From: Narthecium ossifragum
Lineage: Eukaryota; Streptophyta; Magnoliopsida; Dioscoreales; Nartheciaceae
DNA: 64,000 nucleotides
Direction: 5' to 3'
Assembly (NCBI GenBank): GCA_963920575.1
Contig: OY986971.1
Span: forward strand, 5,830,779-5,894,778
The translations under genes were made by a program, and so were the position numbers. The number at the start of each line of letters is the position of its first letter. Positions within the stretch are counted from its first letter, which is position 1. The notes under the pieces are model-generated. The model was not told the origin of the DNA, made no database searches, and saw nothing but the letters and a program-made list of their open reading frames with translations. This document shows positions 45,353 to 56,177 of this stretch, piece after piece.

Positions 45353-45845
45353 GATCGATGCTGGTGGTTTGATTCTATCCTCTTAGCTTCTTGAATCCCT
45401 CTTCTCTTCCTCTCTACCCCCTTAACAGAAGAGATCTCATCAACAACAGACTTCAACAGACTATATATATATATTCCAACAAAATAGTTTATTTTTAAAA
45501 ACCCAAGAGAGTCCATCCATATCATACCTAGCAATAAAGATTCCTAGAATTAAGGAATGCTACGGCGGCCCTACCTGGTGGGATTCTTCGGTGGACAAGA
45601 TTGACCATGATCTACTAAACGACAAAATAAGGAGAAAAAAAATATACATCTATAAAAGGATATAAATATTTTCCAAAAATAAAAATAAAAAATAAATTAA
45701 ATCAGAGATCCTCGTGATCTTCCTATTATTTCCATTATAAAAAAAAGAGGAGGAGGAATGGGTTTACAAAAAGTATAGCCAAAACACATGCACGAAGAGT
45801 GAATCGAATATTAATTATTAATTAGTTCTTATCAACCATAAAAAC
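45353..45845 (-). promoter_or_regulatory. remaining proximal promoter of PHT1
   Basis: About 490 bp between the start codon and the LINE target duplication. TATA-like TATATATATATAG (minus strand) at 45462-45474. The original upstream sequence now continues beyond 54241. Confidence 0.55.
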
Positions 45846-45962
45846 AAAGAAAAGAAGAACGGATGGCCATACGTAGAACTGATTGAGAAGAGGAGATCAA
45901 GTTGGAAATCTAACAGAGCGGCTGGTGATGACGCCGTGAAGCCAGCCGCCGTCGCCGGAGGG

Positions 45963-47771
45963 ATGTCTGCTTCCTCACATACTGGTCCCCCTCCGGGGTT
46001 CCCCAGGAAGTTTTCTGAAGCCTGCGCTCGATCATATGCTGAGGTGCTGGGCTCGTCGAGACCGGCGCCGGAGCCACGCGCCTATGTAGACGCATCCACC
46101 AATGGGGTTGTGGAGCTCAGTGATGAGCTTATGGATAGGTGCTGCAAGAAGTGGGAGCACTCCTTATTTGGCCGTTTCTCAGGTGGGTAGGGTTTCGCTA
46201 GAGGTGTTGAGGATGAAGATCCCTAAGTTGTGGGGTGTTGAGAGGAAGGTTCAGGTGGTGGATATGGCGAGAGGGGTCTTCGTGTTTCAGTTCTCATGTG
46301 AGGAGGATCGTAATTTTGTCATGGCCAAGGGGCCTTGGTATGTCAATGGACTCCCTCTCTCCCTCATCCCCTGGAGGGAGAACTTCTGTCCCACAGTAGA
46401 GGACTTCTTCAAAGCTCAGATATGGGTTAGACTTTTGGGAATGGCTATTGAATGTATGGACAAGGTGGTGGTTGCCACCATTATGACCAAGGTTGGGACT
46501 CCTCTGAGGGTTGACCTTAACACTAGGGATGCTATCCGGGGCCGTTTTGCCCGAGCTTGTGTGGAAGTGGACCTCAACATGCCGGTCTGCTTTGGCACTA
46601 GGATCAGCAGTAGAGCTGGACCTAGGGATGTTCGATTTGAGTATGAAGGGGTGGCGTCCTGTGAACATTGTGCTTGTTTTGGTCACTGGTCGGAGGCTTG
46701 TAAGGTCGGAAGGATGGAGCAGGTGGGGGAGGCGGAGAGGCAGGTGGGTGAGGATGGGAGCAGGGCCGACCACGACCCTGATCCAACCGTTGCAGAGGCT
46801 TGCAAGGCCAGGCCTGTACAACGGAGCGGGCAGGGGAGGGGGTGACGGTGAGGCAGGGTGGAGTGGTGGGGGAGAGTGACCGCTAAGGCCGAGAGGAGGT
46901 GGAGGAGAACTCGGATTAGGTGATTCTTGAAGCCCATGTGGTCGCCGGCGACGGAGCCTGTCTTCGTGGCGGGATCGGCGTCATCCACGGCGGAGTAGGG
47001 GATCTGGCAGGAGGGGGGCAGTGCCCTCCGGCGATGGAGCCGATTTTCAAGATGGGGGAGGCGTCGTCCACGGCGGAGGAAGGGTTCTGGCAGGAGGTCA
47101 GGGGGAGGCGGTGTGGGGCCCGAGGTCACCTGCCAAGCCTGGGGAAGTGTGCGTCTGCAGGAGGTGAGAGGCGTTCGCCATCCACTCCAAGGAGGACACC
47201 TGGTAGAAGGACGTCGTTGCCTCGGCAAGGAAGGAGCCGGCAGAGGGGAGAAAGGGGAAAAGGAAGCTGACGGTGGCAGAGGCCGTCGCAGGTGGGGGAT
47301 GGGAGAGGGGAGGGTCAGGTGGGGGATGGAAGACCACAGCGGTCTCCTCCATCCATGCATACATTTAAAGCTAAGGCTGGGGTTGCTGGGCCGTGTACTG
47401 GGCCTTGTGTTGGGCCTGCCTTATCATCCCATTCCTCTACGGATGCTGAGCCGCGTACTGGGCTGCGTGTTGGGCCCCATAAAGATAGAAGTGGACCTGT
47501 TGAACGTCTGACTGAGGTTGAATTAGAGGTCATGCATGCAGTGGTGGAGCATCGGATGCATGAAGTCTTGGGGAAGGAGGTTCCTGAACTAGAGGAGCTT
47601 AGGTGTTTGGAGTCCCTCTCAGATGGCGACGAAGATGTCCTTATTGCGGATGCTAGGTGGGATGTTGGTATGGAGGAGGGGGAACTCAGGGAGGATGGTG
47701 TCCCTCAGAGGAAGCGTCCCCACCTATCCCTGCCAGTCGAGCAGCTGGCCTTCGAGCATGGTTCCTTATGA
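45963..47771 (+). pseudogene. LINE ORF1 (DUF4283 and CCHC knuckle), frameshifted
   Basis: The N-terminal part from ATG 45963 reads through CCKKWEHSLFGRFSGG, breaks by one base near 46188, and goes on in the next frame with the DUF4283-type RNA-binding core (FVFQFSCEEDRNFVMAKGPW, WVRLLGM). The zinc knuckle CEHCACFGHWSEAC (CX2CX4HX4C) is near 46660-46700. After more frame changes (46845-47290) the C-terminal acidic part ends at TGA 47769-47771, overlapping the ORF2 ATG. ORF1 proteins bind LINE RNA. Confidence 0.82.
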
Positions 47772-50700
47772 AGCTCTTCTTCTGGAACTACTGGGGGGCA
47801 GGCCCCGCGAGGGTAGTCAGATCCTGCCATTGGGTTGCTGAGGAACATGGGCCATTCTTCATTTTCCTGCTAGATGTTCTTGTGGGTGATAGTAGATTGG
47901 ATTGGGTGCAACGTCGCTTGGGTAGATCATGGTGCAGTTATCTGATCCCAACTGTAGGTAGGCACGGGGGTATCTTTGCGGCCTGAACGGCTTGGGGAAG
48001 GTGTCACTGACGCATCACTCTCATCAAGTTGTCCATGGGGTTGTTTCTTCATGTGAGTATGGCCTATTCGCCATCGCTGCGGTGTATGGAGCCCGCAACG
48101 CTTCTGCTCGGCAGGAGCTCTGGGATTACCTCTCTCGGTTCTGCTACATTGGATTGCCGTTGATTGTGGCTAGGGATTTTAATGCAATTCTCTCTGCGGA
48201 GGAGAAGCAGGGGGGCGCAGAGTTTGTCTTTGGTCACTCGGAGCGTGACTTCCTTAACTTTGTCACTGTCAACGATATGCTGGACCTAGGCTTCACCAGC
48301 TTCAAGTTTACTTGGACCAATTCCCAAATTGGTGGTGGTAGAATCAGTGAGAGGCTGGACAGGTGTCACACCCCGACCCAAAGAACCCATCCAGGACGAG
48401 GCGTGAGGGTCCTAACACTATTCATCATCAACCGACGCGATACAAAGCGAAAAAGATAATTAAATTACACAATTGTATTCCAGAGGCGAAACAAATTCAA
48501 TCTATAATATATCATCAAAAGTTGTACAATGTCTAAGTTCCAATATACAGATTTATACAAAATCCCAAAGGTTCTCCAAAATGTTTACAACATATACACA
48601 TATATATATCAAAAGGGTACAACTGGTAATCCTCCAAGCAATCTCAAGCGCCCCTGGATGTACTTGCGCCGCCAAAAGCCGATCCTGCCGGCTCCACTGA
48701 GGAAGAACTACCGCCTGCACCTGCAAACGCAGCCCGGGTAGGAGTGAGCGATAAGCTCAGTAGGGTTCTACTCTACGGCACACTGAAAGGAGGAAAACAA
48801 CAATAGTGTTGTCTCCCAGCCTAAGTCTGACGGATGCCACGGGTCCGATAACCCAGTTGATGTCCCAAGGGCTCTTGTCATGAAACCTCTCTCCTGAACA
48901 AGTTACCAGGAGGCCAAGAAACAGTAACATGCAAGATCACCCTTCCCAAGCTGGAATACTAAGCCTTGGGGAACCACGTCGGGAACGCATCAACATCCAT
49001 CCTTAGCACTTGGCTTTGGAAGACAACACGACCTCTAAACCTCAAACACCGATCAAAGTCAACTAGCGTGAATCCTCAAAGACATGAGACTTGATCAACA
49101 ATCACACCCTACTCCTGACTACCCATCCACAGTCCTAAGGCTAGATCCGAGCTACCCGAGAGCCTCGGATCGGCGACCTAAACCATCGCCCGCCTAACCT
49201 CAAATGCCTCTAATGCACACAATGTATGAGCCTAGGCAAACATCTATCCTAGATATCTCTACATGCCACATCAACAGATTATAAGTTCAACAGATATACA
49301 ATAGCTCTCGGCACTCGCCGGCAAGAGGCTAAGGTTCCACAATTCCTCATTAACTAGCATTCATAGCTAGCTAATGGCTAAGCAATCAATAAGCACTTAA
49401 CTACAATCAATCATGTATTAATTGTAAGTAGAACCATAGGTTTTCTAAAAAGGAGAGGACAATGGAATCAATCTCAAACCCAATGGAAATCCTTTGAAAA
49501 CCTCATCAAATCCCCCCCACATGCTTCCCAACATGTTTAGATACTAATCCCCTATCAAAACCAACCAAGAAATACCAGAAAACCGAGTTTAAAGGGTCAC
49601 GGACGATGCCACGGTCGATCCGGAGATCGACCGTGAGACCCATGCGAAGAAAATCAAGGGCGACGGTCGATCCACCCATCGACCCTGAGAAGCCCAAAGC
49701 CAAACAGCGCTTGACGGTCGATGCGACGGTCGACCGTCAGGTAAATGGCGAAAAGGAGAAGATCCCACAGTCGATCGATTCATCGACCGTGGGAGTCCAA
49801 AATCCCGACAGAGCCCGACGGTCGACCGTCAGGCCCAGAAAGGGTAAAACAACACTTGACGGTCGATGCACCGATCAACCGTCGAGCCTGGGCACAGTTC
49901 ATCAGAACAGTGCCGGAAATCCATTTCTTTGGATTTCAAGTATCAAATCACGTTGGAATAAGATGATATCTTGCAAGCAAGTATATTTAGCAAAGGGGAA
50001 ACTAATGGAGTGAAGAAATCCAGTTTTTGACGGTTAAATCTCTTATCTAGGTCCAAATGGACAAAAACCGACAAAACGGCGATAATACGGAAACTAACCG
50101 TTCAAATACTGAAATCTCAACGTAGGAATACATGAAATGAGTTACTCTACACATACAAAGAGTTACAAACCATTCTAACATGTATTCCTACAGCGAAAGT
50201 GCAATAATCCTATCCTAGGAGAACCCGATCCAAGAATCGAGGTAGAAACACCTACTTGAGCAAGTAGGGTAGCTCCTCCACGCTTGCCACCAGCCGAGCC
50301 ACCAAGATCCAAGCTTCGAAAGCCGAAGTCTCCAACCCTAGCTCAGCCGAAGGAGAGAGAGAGGAGAAAACGACAGGGGAAGAAGTGAAGGAAAGAGAAG
50401 AAAGAGACAGGCCTTATATAGAAATTCCAAATCTATCTCAGCCGTCCAAATCGATCTTTCCCGATCGAGCTCCGATCCCCCGATCGGACGCACCCTAGGG
50501 ATTCTAATCAAACACATATATCAATCAAAGTCAGTGTGTGGAACGCGGATGTGAAACCGACCACCAGAGGACATATTTACCAAAATGCCCCCGGGGTCCA
50601 AAACCGCCACACGATCGCCCGATCGTGCCCGACGCGGAACCAAACCAACAGGAAACCGGCTCTCGACCCACGTGGTCGAGTCAGGTCTGAGGGACGGGCC

Positions 50701-53700
50701 CTCACAACAGGGCTCTGGGTAACATTGATTGGAAGGAGAACTTCCCGTCGGCGTCTGTGAAGCATCTGGCGCGTGTTGAGTCTGATCACACGCCACTCTC
50801 ACACGCCACTCCTTATCTCACTTTGTGATCCCCTTGTCAAGTCTGGACCTTCAACTTTCCATCTTGAGCACTCGTGGATGAAGGTGCCGGAGTTTAGGGA
50901 GGTTCTGACTGATATTTGGAGGTGTCCCTCTTTCCATGGATCTAAGCAATATATGTTCGCCTCTAAGATCAAAGCACTTAAGATAGTGGTGAAGGATTGG
51001 GACCGCAGGGAGGGAAGGGTTGATATCTTTCGTTCCGAGAAGCTAATAGAGAGGTGCCTAGAGGATCTCTACATGCGAGAGGAGGCTGGCCTTGCTTCTG
51101 CTTTGGAAGTGGAACAACTTGCCTTGCTAGAGGATCAATGGGAACTGCTAATCGGCAAGCAACAGGATAAGGCTGCTCAGAGAGTCCGCAAGGTTTGGCT
51201 TCAGTCCGGCGATCGGAATTCATCCTTCTTCCATCGGTTAGTGGCTGAGAGGGCTACCAGATCAAAGGTTCGTGAGGTACTGGACGAGAATGGTGTCTCT
51301 GTGACAGATCAAGATGAGATGGGTCGCGTCTTTGCTCGTTATTACTCCAGGTTATGGGTGGAGGACTCGGCTAGCTCGGAGTTGGATCTTCCAATTCTGC
51401 CTCAGGTCCGTAATGATGAGGACAACTTGTTGCTTGAGAGTCCTGTGTCTTCTGCTGAACTCAAGGAGGCACTTGTGAGCATGGGTAGAGGCCGCTGCCC
51501 TGGGCCTGACGGTATTCCTGTTGAATTCTTCCTGGACTACTGGGATGTTGTGGGGGAGGACTTCGTTGAAATCATACATAAGTTCTTCTTAACAGCGAGG
51601 CTGCCACTTTCCTGGAACGAGACACTCATTTCTCTCATTCCCAAGTGCAAGTTCCCAAGGAATGTCAAGGACTTTAGGCCGATTAGCCTATGTAATGTCG
51701 GCTATAAGGTCATCACGACGATCCTAGCTAGGAGAATGAAGTTGGTTTTGGGTGGGCACATCGGCATTGAGCAATCTGCTTTCTTAGCTGGCCGGTGCAT
51801 TCACAACAATATAGATGCTGCCAAGGAAGTTCTCCATTTGATGCAGGTGGCTTCAAGAAGTAAGTGCTTGATGGTTCTTAAGGTCGACCTCCGTGCGGCC
51901 TATGACCTAGTGCAATGGGGGTTTCTTCGTAGGGTTTTGGTGGCCATGGGTTTCTCTATCAGATGGATTTCTTGGGTGATGGCGTGTGTGCAAGGCACAC
52001 GGTTTTCTTTCATTCTGAATGGTCGTCTCCATGGTCGCTTGGACTCTAGGTGTGGGCTTCGATAGGGGGACCCTCTCTCCCCTTATCTTTTCTTGCTGGT
52101 GCAGGAGGCTTTCTCTAGACTCCTCAAGGATCCGGGTATGGGCATTGTCGGTTTGAAGTTTAGGGGTTCGAACTTCTCTCTTTCTCACCTCTTGTATGCA
52201 GACGACTGCTTGGTGTTTTCAAAGGCCGAGTGCATGGAGGCTCGGAGGCTCAAGCAACTGCTCATCTTGTACAAGTCTCTTGCTGGCTTGGAGATGAATA
52301 CTGCCAAGTCTAGTATCCAGTTCTCCCCTTCCACAGATATGGAGCGCAGGATGACGATCTGCCATATTCTTGGTCTTGCTGAGGCTACTGAGCGTTGGAC
52401 CTATTTAGGGACTCCCATCGGGGTTGGGAGGGCAAGGAAGGAGGACTTCTCCGAGATCCTCGATAAGATGATCGCGCGCATCCACTCTTGGCAGGGTCGT
52501 TTGGTGTCTGAGCCGGGTCGTCTGGTCCTTCTCAAATCTGTCTTGCAGGCAATCCCAGCTTATGTCATGGCCACGATGCATGTTCCTTTGGCGATTATTG
52601 GGAAGTTCGAACGAATTTGCAGAGAGTTCCTATGGAAGGGGAAGCGATCAGGGCTTGGTGTGGTGGCATGGAGAGACGTCTGCCTTCCTATGGAGTGTGG
52701 TGGGTTAGGGGTTAGGGACTTTGCGGTGTGGCAAAGAGCTCTAAAGATGAAGCGTGTAGTGGGTTTCCTGGAGAAGGACCCTAATGTTTGGAAGGAGCTG
52801 GCCAGAGCTAAATACCGGTGGAAGGGCTCTCTTCCTTCACTTGTGGACTCGGTTGCACCCTCGTCTCATTGGCGTTACATCTGTGCGGCCGCCGACGACG
52901 TGAGGAAGGGCCTTACTTGGAAGATTGGTGTTGATAGCCGTGTCTCTTTCCTCAAAGATGCTTGGGCCTGTGACTTTCCTATCTCCCGGTGGCCTACCTT
53001 TGTTAATGTTAATGTCAATGAGGTTGGTGATGATCTGCTTGTTGGAGACTTACTAGAGGGGAGGGTGTGGAAGCAGGAGAGGCTGCGGGAGCTCGGCCAC
53101 CCACTCCTGGCCACGTTCCTCACGACAGTCGAGGTGGGCTACAAGGAAGATACGTCATGTTGGGCTTACAACGGCGACGAGAGGGTGTCAACGTCTTCGG
53201 CATACTTATTGCTGGCCAGATCGATGCGTGTTCTTGTTCCCGATGATTCTTGGGCTAATGTTTGGAGGCTCAACGTTGGGCCTAGAGTGAAGCATTTCAT
53301 TTGGCGCGTGCTTAGGGGCAAACTCGCTATCAGAGACTCCCTCTGGCGACTGCACTTATCCTCAGAGCGGGATTGTCCCAGTTGTGGTTTGGAGCATGAA
53401 ACTGTTGGCCATGCTGTCTTTGGATGTAGGTTCTTCCGTCATACTTTTGAGCTTATTGCGGAGAAGGAGGGCTTGTTTTTTCCGACTTGGGACCCCGATG
53501 AGCTCCTGGACTTTCTGGTTAGCTCCTCAGGGCGTGAACAGGCGAGGCTCAAGAGAACTTATCTGGCGGTTGGTGCTTGGCTACTGTGGAAAGACCGGAA
53601 TGATATTGTATTTGCTGGTGGAGGTGCGTCAACTACGGCGGTGGCTTGCAGGATTCACAGAGCTGTGAAGGAGGTCATTCGTGGCAACATTAGGGGTAAG

Positions 53701-54183
53701 CAACATGGTGATACCCTTGCTGGACCGGGTAGGGGGGTCTACATCATCAGGACGGATGCCTCCGTTGAGCTTGGGTCTGGCTTGGCGGCGGTCGGCGTGG
53801 TGGGGCTTGATTTCGACCGGCTTCCGATCTGGGCGGTGGGCTCCCCTATTCTCGCTCTCTCGGTTCTTCATGCAGAGGTGTTGGCTATTGCACTTGGGCT
53901 TAGAGAAGCTCATTCCCATGGTCTCAGTCGCATTTTGGTTCAATCAGACTCCCTTGAGGCGATCCAGATCTTGAATAACTTCCGGCTTTGGCCTTTAGAG
54001 CTCGAGGGTGTGGCTAAGGAGGTATGGTTAGAGGCTTTGGCCTTTGACTCGGTTTTGTTTGTTCACATCTTTAGGGAATGTAATGTGTTAGCTGATGGTG
54101 TTGCCCGACTTTGTCGTCGTGCTAGGTCGTCCTCTGTTTGGTCCCCTGATGTGGGGATGGACCTTGGGTCTCTCTTGTTGTAA
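47768..54183 (+). pseudogene. LINE ORF2 (endonuclease, RT, zf-RVT, RNase H), interrupted
   Basis: Starts KLFFWNYWGAGPARV in an ATGA overlap with ORF1. The apurinic-type endonuclease breaks frame near 47980 and then reads VARDFNAILSAEEKQGG, with Arg where GDFN normally has Gly. It is split after GGGRISERLD by the solo LTR and resumes at 50712. RT is open except for TAG at 52063-52065 within LRQGDPLSP (Gln codon CAG to TAG). The YADD box is at about 52194-52205, the zf-RVT region near 53270-53430 and RNase H with RTDAS, LHAEVLAI, QSDSLEAI and NVLADGVAR near 53750-54110. It copies LINE RNA at the target site; this copy is inactive. Confidence 0.92.
48364..50706 (-). repeat. solo LTR of long-LTR family (copy B) inside LINE ORF2
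   Basis: 2343 bp, TGTCACACCCCGACC to GGGCCCTCACA, flanked by the 5-bp duplication ACAGG (48359-48363 and 50707-50711). No primer site or internal region remains, so the element was removed by LTR-LTR recombination. Orientation is taken from copy A. A minus-strand TATA-like TATATAAGG is near 50413-50420. Hairpins: 50610-50627 (8-bp arms, upstream of TATA) and 49610-49635 (CACGGTCGATC arms, 11 bp, 4-base loop), the latter in an array of TCGA-cored inverted pairs from 49598 to 49890. Confidence 0.93.
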
Positions 54184-54339
54184 GTTACTCTTTTAGCCTT
54201 CGGGCTCATCTATTCAAAAAAAAGAAAAGAAAAGAAGAACGTACGAATAAAACCTTAAATCGAATATGAGTTTTTTATTTACCTGAGAGAGGGTTGGAGG
54301 AGGGGAAATCAAGAGCCGAGGGAGGTTGTGGATTATAAG

Positions 54340-55403
54340 AGAGCTAGGGATGAGTGTGTGTCAGTTGGAGGACCCGAGGGATTTTAGGAAGGAAGGATGA
54401 GGAGGAGAGGAGGTGTTACACGTACGGTTAAAGAGGGGTATATTTGAAGGGAATATTCTTCGGTTTTAGAACTTAAACTATTTATATTTTCGTATGTTAG
54501 GATTTGGACTCTTGAACTAGAGGAGTATAATTTGAATTCGGCTCATCTAAAATTAATATATATATATATATATTTAGCACCAATTAGAGTTTTTTTTTTG
54601 GTATTAATTGCGTGAAACAAATTCATATATTATGTGTTGATTATTACAAGCTTTCAAAATTCCAAAACTCACCACTAACAAGAAAATCTATGATGTCTAT
54701 GGGCTTCGACAGTTGATTCTTTAGTCTAACCCTACAAGGAACCATAGCCGGAGAAAGTTAATTAACCAGATGATAAATACCGGAGCACTCATTTCAAATA
54801 GGTGTCTGATACGAACAAAAAAGAAACAGAAAACCTAAACCCTCACATAAATAAAAATAAAAATAAAATTCTGAACGTGGACTTTAGGAAAGAACTAGGT
54901 AATCTACTACGTACATGAAGACGAGCGAGAATTGCCAACAATATGTTTGGCTTTAGGTGGCTTAAAAAACGAGCTGAGATTACTACACCGGAAACCGTCC
55001 TATTGTACGCAGCTCCGGCTTCTTGCTCCTCCCCTTCATTCTCACCGGACATCTCCTCCAGTGACCTCCCCTTCGACTCCGACACCAAGAAGGTCAAGAG
55101 GATGCCCAAAAAATTACAACCGGCGAGCACAAAGAGCGAGTTCCTGACGCCGATGCCCGCCGGGTATCCGTGATCAGCCTTGGCGGGGTCCTGGTTCTGT
55201 GCCAAGTACAAGAACCCAAACGAGCCCACTATGGCTCCGAGCTTGCCGGAGGCCGCCGAGATACCATGGCAGGTCGACCGCATCATGGCGGGGAAGATCT
55301 CCGCCGAGACGATGAAGGTGGTGGCGTTGGGCCCGAAGTTTGCGAAGAAGAAGGTAAATGCGTACATGACTATGAATCCAATGTGGTTGCCGAGGGTGGT
55401 CCA
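54340..55403. repeat. segmental duplication, copy 2
   Basis: Second copy of the PHT1 3' region, in the same orientation as 42745-44163 and truncated at 55403 by an LTR. Confidence 0.9.
54843..55403 (-). pseudogene. truncated PHT1 copy with lost stop codon
   Basis: Encodes only the last part of PHT1 (from about [20 protein letters not shown] to the C-tail), highly similar to the intact gene. The upstream three quarters are missing: the sequence breaks off at 55403 where an LTR begins. The stop codon TAG of the intact gene is GAG here, so the frame runs about 60 codons further (to 54843) into former 3' flank. Other changes include [10 protein letters not shown] to [10 protein letters not shown]. 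With no promoter or N-terminus it is a pseudogene. Confidence 0.93.
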
Positions 55404-55625
55404 TGTTGAAAAGTTAATGACTAATTTGCTATTACGTAGTGGTTTTGTTTGTTGCTATGTTGTCCTAGTCTTTAGGGAGTTTGTTGCAGAGTACCACTTT
55501 GTTAGGAGTTAGTGGTTAATGGACTTAGTGGTTTGTTATGAGTTCTAGAGTATGTAGTAATCAGTCTATGTAATATGTAAAGTGTGCAATGAAAGTTTAG
55601 TTCCTGGTTCTACAATTTTCTAACA
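55404..55625 (+). repeat. short Copia-type LTR truncating the PHT1 copy
   Basis: 222 bp from TGTTGAAAAGTTAATG to TTTTCTAACA, with TG...CA ends. It is followed directly by GTGGTATCAGAGC, so this is the 5' end of an element. No gag follows; host-like sequence resumes within about 50-100 bp. Confidence 0.85.
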
Positions 55626-55626
55626 G

Positions 55627-55638
55627 TGGTATCAGAGC
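55627..55638 (+). promoter_or_regulatory. primer binding site (initiator tRNA-Met)
   Basis: TGGTATCAGAGC one base after the LTR end. Confidence 0.88.
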
Positions 55639-56177
55639 CCAGGTTCACTAAAGCAGCCATGAATTGATTGAGACAAAACTCTTCCAACATAAAGCAGCTA
55701 ATTTTTTATACGCATATAATTCAACAAAGATAACCCACATCAAGCATCTATTCTTAACAATGGAGGGAGAAATATCTTAATCTAACACAAGATGTAGAGC
55801 TCCTGTATGATTTATGAATCCAAACACTCATCATGGTCAGTGAAGCTTTGACACATTCAATGGGAAGGCTACAAAAGTATAACAAGATTGCCAAAGCATT
55901 TAAATAAAACATCTGTAGCTGACAATTAATGAATGAGCAGATTGGTGTTCGATGACAATTTCAAGTTTGTCATCAAATTTAATGGCACAAAAATGTCAAC
56001 AATCATCCTCCTCTACAATGTCTCCATTTCTGAAAAGCCGCAAATCAACTTAGCCACACAGTATAGCCCCGATATAGTGAAAAATAATATCACAGAGGTC
56101 ACCTCAATCAAAGTTTGTCAATTTAGGGCAGTAAAAATTGTGAGTGGGAAAACCAGATTTAGCTGCTCGGCCTTGCT
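55639..56177. other. junction of LTR element and F-box 3' flank
   Basis: No gag or pol frame. The later part is probably the 3' untranslated region of the F-box gene. Confidence 0.4.

Larger units (their letters stand above)
45862..54225 (+). mobile_element. full-length LINE (about 6.0 kb) with nested solo LTR
   Basis: Flanked by a perfect 16-bp target duplication AAAGAAAAGAAGAACG at 45846-45861 and 54226-54241. The element has ORF1, ORF2 (endonuclease, RT, zf-RVT, RNase H) and a 3' end GGGCTCATCTATTC followed by a short A-rich tail. Without the solo LTR (48364-50706 plus one 5-bp repeat) it measures about 6016 bp. Lesions are few for its age class: frameshifts in ORF1 and the endonuclease, and one nonsense codon in RT. 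Confidence 0.95.
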
